Origin: Lachnospiraceae bacterium
GTDB lineage: Bacteria > Bacillota > Clostridia > Lachnospirales > Lachnospiraceae
NCBI GenBank assembly: GCA_021205045.1
Contig: JAJPYH010000211.1
Location: forward strand, 1 to 15,993
Reading direction: 5' to 3'
Length of the DNA stretch: 15,993 nucleotides
Below, in pieces: positions 14,769-15,993 of this stretch. How positions within the stretch are numbered: the first letter of the stretch is position 1; the number at the start of each line of letters is the position of its first letter. The notes under the pieces are model-generated. The model was not told the origin of the DNA, searched no databases, and was given only the letters and a program-made list of their open reading frames with translations. Made by a program: the position numbers and the translations under genes.

Positions 14769-14798
14769 ATCATAGCACACAAAAGGCCGGGAAGTCAA
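14769..14798 (-). promoter_or_regulatory. rnpB promoter
   Basis: TTGACT (14793-14798), an 18-bp spacer and TATGAT (14769-14774) preceded by TGC form an extended -10 promoter. The predicted start at about 14762 agrees with the 5' end of the P1 helix. Confidence 0.82.
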
Positions 14799-14809
14799 CC
14801 GGCCCTTTT
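14781..14809 (-). terminator. Terminator hairpin that overlaps the rnpB promoter
   Basis: AAAAGGCCGG (14781-14790) pairs with CCGGCCCTTTT (14799-14809) with one bulged base. The 8-nt loop contains most of the rnpB -35 box. It would end transcripts of the upstream nuclease gene, whose stop is at 14895. Confidence 0.7.
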
Positions 14810-14894
14810 ATGAAAGAAAATCTGGTTCGGTTGTAGTTACTATTCAGAAGATGATAGAACAGGCCTTTTTCTCAGGTCAGCATATTCCATATTC

Positions 14895-15803
14895 CTATGC
14901 CGGCTGCCTCCCAAAAAGAAGCTCCATTGCCTTGTCCAGGGAGACATTCAGTTTAGCCTGAAGCTTTTCCAGAATCCCCTCATCCGGAAGTCCAATTTCC
15001 CTGTAAATGTCAATAATCTCTTTAGCTCTTCCCTTAAATTCGCCTTTTATTTCCCCCTTTGCTTCGCCCTTTGCTTCCCCCTTTATTTCGCCTTTTGCTT
15101 CTCCCTCAGCCTCCCCGGCCAGCTTCCCCTGATTATAAATCCATTCCGATACCTCGCACATTTCCGGCTCCCCTTTCTTACTCTTGAGATAACGCACTCT
15201 CTCTGACAGCGCCCCCTGGCTCATATCCTCTGGATCCGCTGTTTTAAAATACTTCATCATCCCTGCCAGCTCACTGCCGTCGTCCACCTCTCCGTTTACA
15301 TAGATCAGGTGCGTCCCGTCATCGTAGGGCAATTCTGTACCGTCCCTGCCCTGCAGTGTCTTCCTCACATGGCTCATGGTCATGCCTGTATGCCAGACGT
15401 CCTTCTCACTGATATAAACTATGTACACATCTGTCAGTTCGGAGTACTCCTTTCCCTTGTCCAGACTGTTTTTGTCAATCATGGCTCCGTAATATCTGGT
15501 CCGGCGGGCATGGTCGACAGTGCTGCTGCGCTGATCCTCCAGGTTGTACAGGCTGCCCTCCACATCCTCCGCAAACACATCCAATATGGAATCCTTTGAA
15601 GTCAGGTTCGGCAGATACCACTGGGTTGTCACTTTTGTAAATTCCAGATCCTCATTCCCGAGAACTTTTCTCAGCACGTACTCGCTTGCGCCTTTATCCC
15701 TCAGGGCGGTGATCATAAACAGGTCGCTGAATAAATTCAGTCCCCGGATCTTACTCACCCCCTCCTCGATCACCTCGGCGCGGTTATACGGTTTTCCGTG
15801 CAA
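14895..15803 (-). CDS. Rpn / PD-(D/E)XK nuclease family transposase-like protein (PDDEXK_2)
   Basis: Protein of 302 residues of the PD-(D/E)XK group annotated as Rpn family recombination-promoting nuclease or family transposase (PF12784 type). E. coli RpnA-type members cut DNA and raise recA-independent recombination. The nuclease core shows as ILDVFAEDVEGSLYNLEDQ, with D75 and E89-x-Q91 as the acidic and E-x-Q positions. The usual opening motif appears as NLFSDLFM (23-30). A tail of GExK units (about 229-262) precedes a short helical C-terminus. Translation starts at TTG 15803: AAAGGAGG (15809-15816) lies 5 nt before it, and no ATG fits. It has its own promoter (15885-15913). No transposon ends or transposase partner adjoin it. 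Whether it is active is not known; all core residues appear present. Confidence 0.85.
   Translation of the reverse strand: MHGKPYNRAEVIEEGVSKIRGLNLFSDLFMITALRDKGASEYVLRKVLGNEDLEFTKVTTQWYLPNLTSKDSILDVFAEDVEGSLYNLEDQRSSTVDHARRTRYYGAMIDKNSLDKGKEYSELTDVYIVYISEKDVWHTGMTMSHVRKTLQGRDGTELPYDDGTHLIYVNGEVDDGSELAGMMKYFKTADPEDMSQGALSERVRYLKSKKGEPEMCEVSEWIYNQGKLAGEAEGEAKGEIKGEAKGEAKGEIKGEFKGRAKEIIDIYREIGLPDEGILEKLQAKLNVSLDKAMELLFGRQPA
15046..15118 (-). repeat. 12-bp tandem repeat coding for the GExK tail
   Basis: About eight units of 12 bp on the minus strand encode GEAE-GEAK-GEIK-GEAK-GEAK and on. Units differ mostly at the second and third base of one codon. Because the unit is a multiple of three, copy number can vary without breaking the frame. 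Confidence 0.85.
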
Positions 15804-15826
15804 ATCTTCCTCCTTTCACAAAAGCA

Positions 15827-15844
15827 AGGGCGATACATCACCCT
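15827..15844 (-). promoter_or_regulatory. Leader hairpin before the Rpn-type gene
   Basis: AGGGTGAT pairs with ATCGCCCT (one G-U pair) on the minus strand. It ends 11 bases before the AAAGGAGG ribosome site, so it could affect access to it. Confidence 0.35.
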
Positions 15845-15884
15845 CATTATAGGTTTTCTCCTACTCGTTCTTTGAAGTGAGGTC

Positions 15885-15913
15885 AGTTTAGCACGGATAA
15901 GCAGTTTTGTCAA
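15885..15913 (-). promoter_or_regulatory. Promoter of the Rpn-type nuclease gene
   Basis: TTGACA (15908-15913), a 17-bp spacer and TAAACT (15885-15890) preceded by TGC form an extended -10 promoter. Expected leader length is about 75 nt. Confidence 0.7.
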
Positions 15914-15926
15914 TATTCGACAAAAC
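15904..15926. promoter_or_regulatory. 8-bp dyad overlapping the -35 box, possible operator
   Basis: GTTTTGTC (15904-15911) and GACAAAAC (15919-15926) are perfect inverted arms with a 7-bp spacer. The left arm covers most of the -35 box of the nuclease promoter, so a bound protein would block it. Confidence 0.5.
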
Positions 15927-15993
15927 ATTTATAACTGCCTATTATAAGCCATTTATGATAATGTCCTTATATACCACAAGAGAAAATGTCCCA

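Overview
The window looks like chromosome of an anaerobic Clostridia bacterium, most likely a Lachnospiraceae gut commensal. Pointers are strong AGGAGG-type ribosome sites, a type-A-like RNase P RNA, a rubrerythrin, a DUF3792/TIGR04086 membrane protein and two kinds of PD-(D/E)XK family protein that are multicopy in this group. Base composition is near 50% GC inside the housekeeping genes and clearly AT-richer in the pseudogene at the left end. No CRISPR array, tRNA, integrase or intact insertion sequence is visible.

Layout, left to right. Positions 37-1689 (minus) hold a broken AAA-ATPase-like/PD-(D/E)XK gene with two lesions, one an exact 23-bp tandem duplication. Next is rubrerythrin (1899-2435, minus) with a hairpin terminator, then a gene-poor 0.4 kb leading to a 74-residue orphan protein (2858-3082, plus). 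A DUF3792 four-helix membrane protein (3233-3613, minus) lies divergent to a CNNM/CorC-type transporter with CBS domains (3804-5096, plus). Convergent to the latter is pgeF (5165-6142, minus), which is divergent from a cation P-type ATPase (6400-8847, plus). A shared terminator separates the ATPase from a very large lipoprotein (8947-11541, minus) that seems to fuse a propeller-like domain to a sugar-type solute-binding domain. Still on the minus strand are an ABC half-exporter (11810-13558), a papain-like (permuted NlpC/P60) protein (13713-14273), the RNase P RNA (about 14412-14763) and a Rpn/PD-(D/E)XK transposase-like nuclease with a GExK repeat tail (14895-15803).

The genes do not form one pathway. 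They are mostly single transcription units, each with its own promoter or terminator. Themes that recur are ion handling (CorC-like protein and P-type ATPase), cell envelope work (PgeF, lipoprotein, exporter, papain-like protein), oxidative stress defence (rubrerythrin) and selfish-looking nuclease families at both ends. I do not see a convincing new multi-gene system. The most interesting signals are in the control regions (leader hairpins, operators overlapping promoters, a terminator whose loop carries the rnpB -35 box), in the lipoprotein architecture and in the repeat-generated gene break at the left end.
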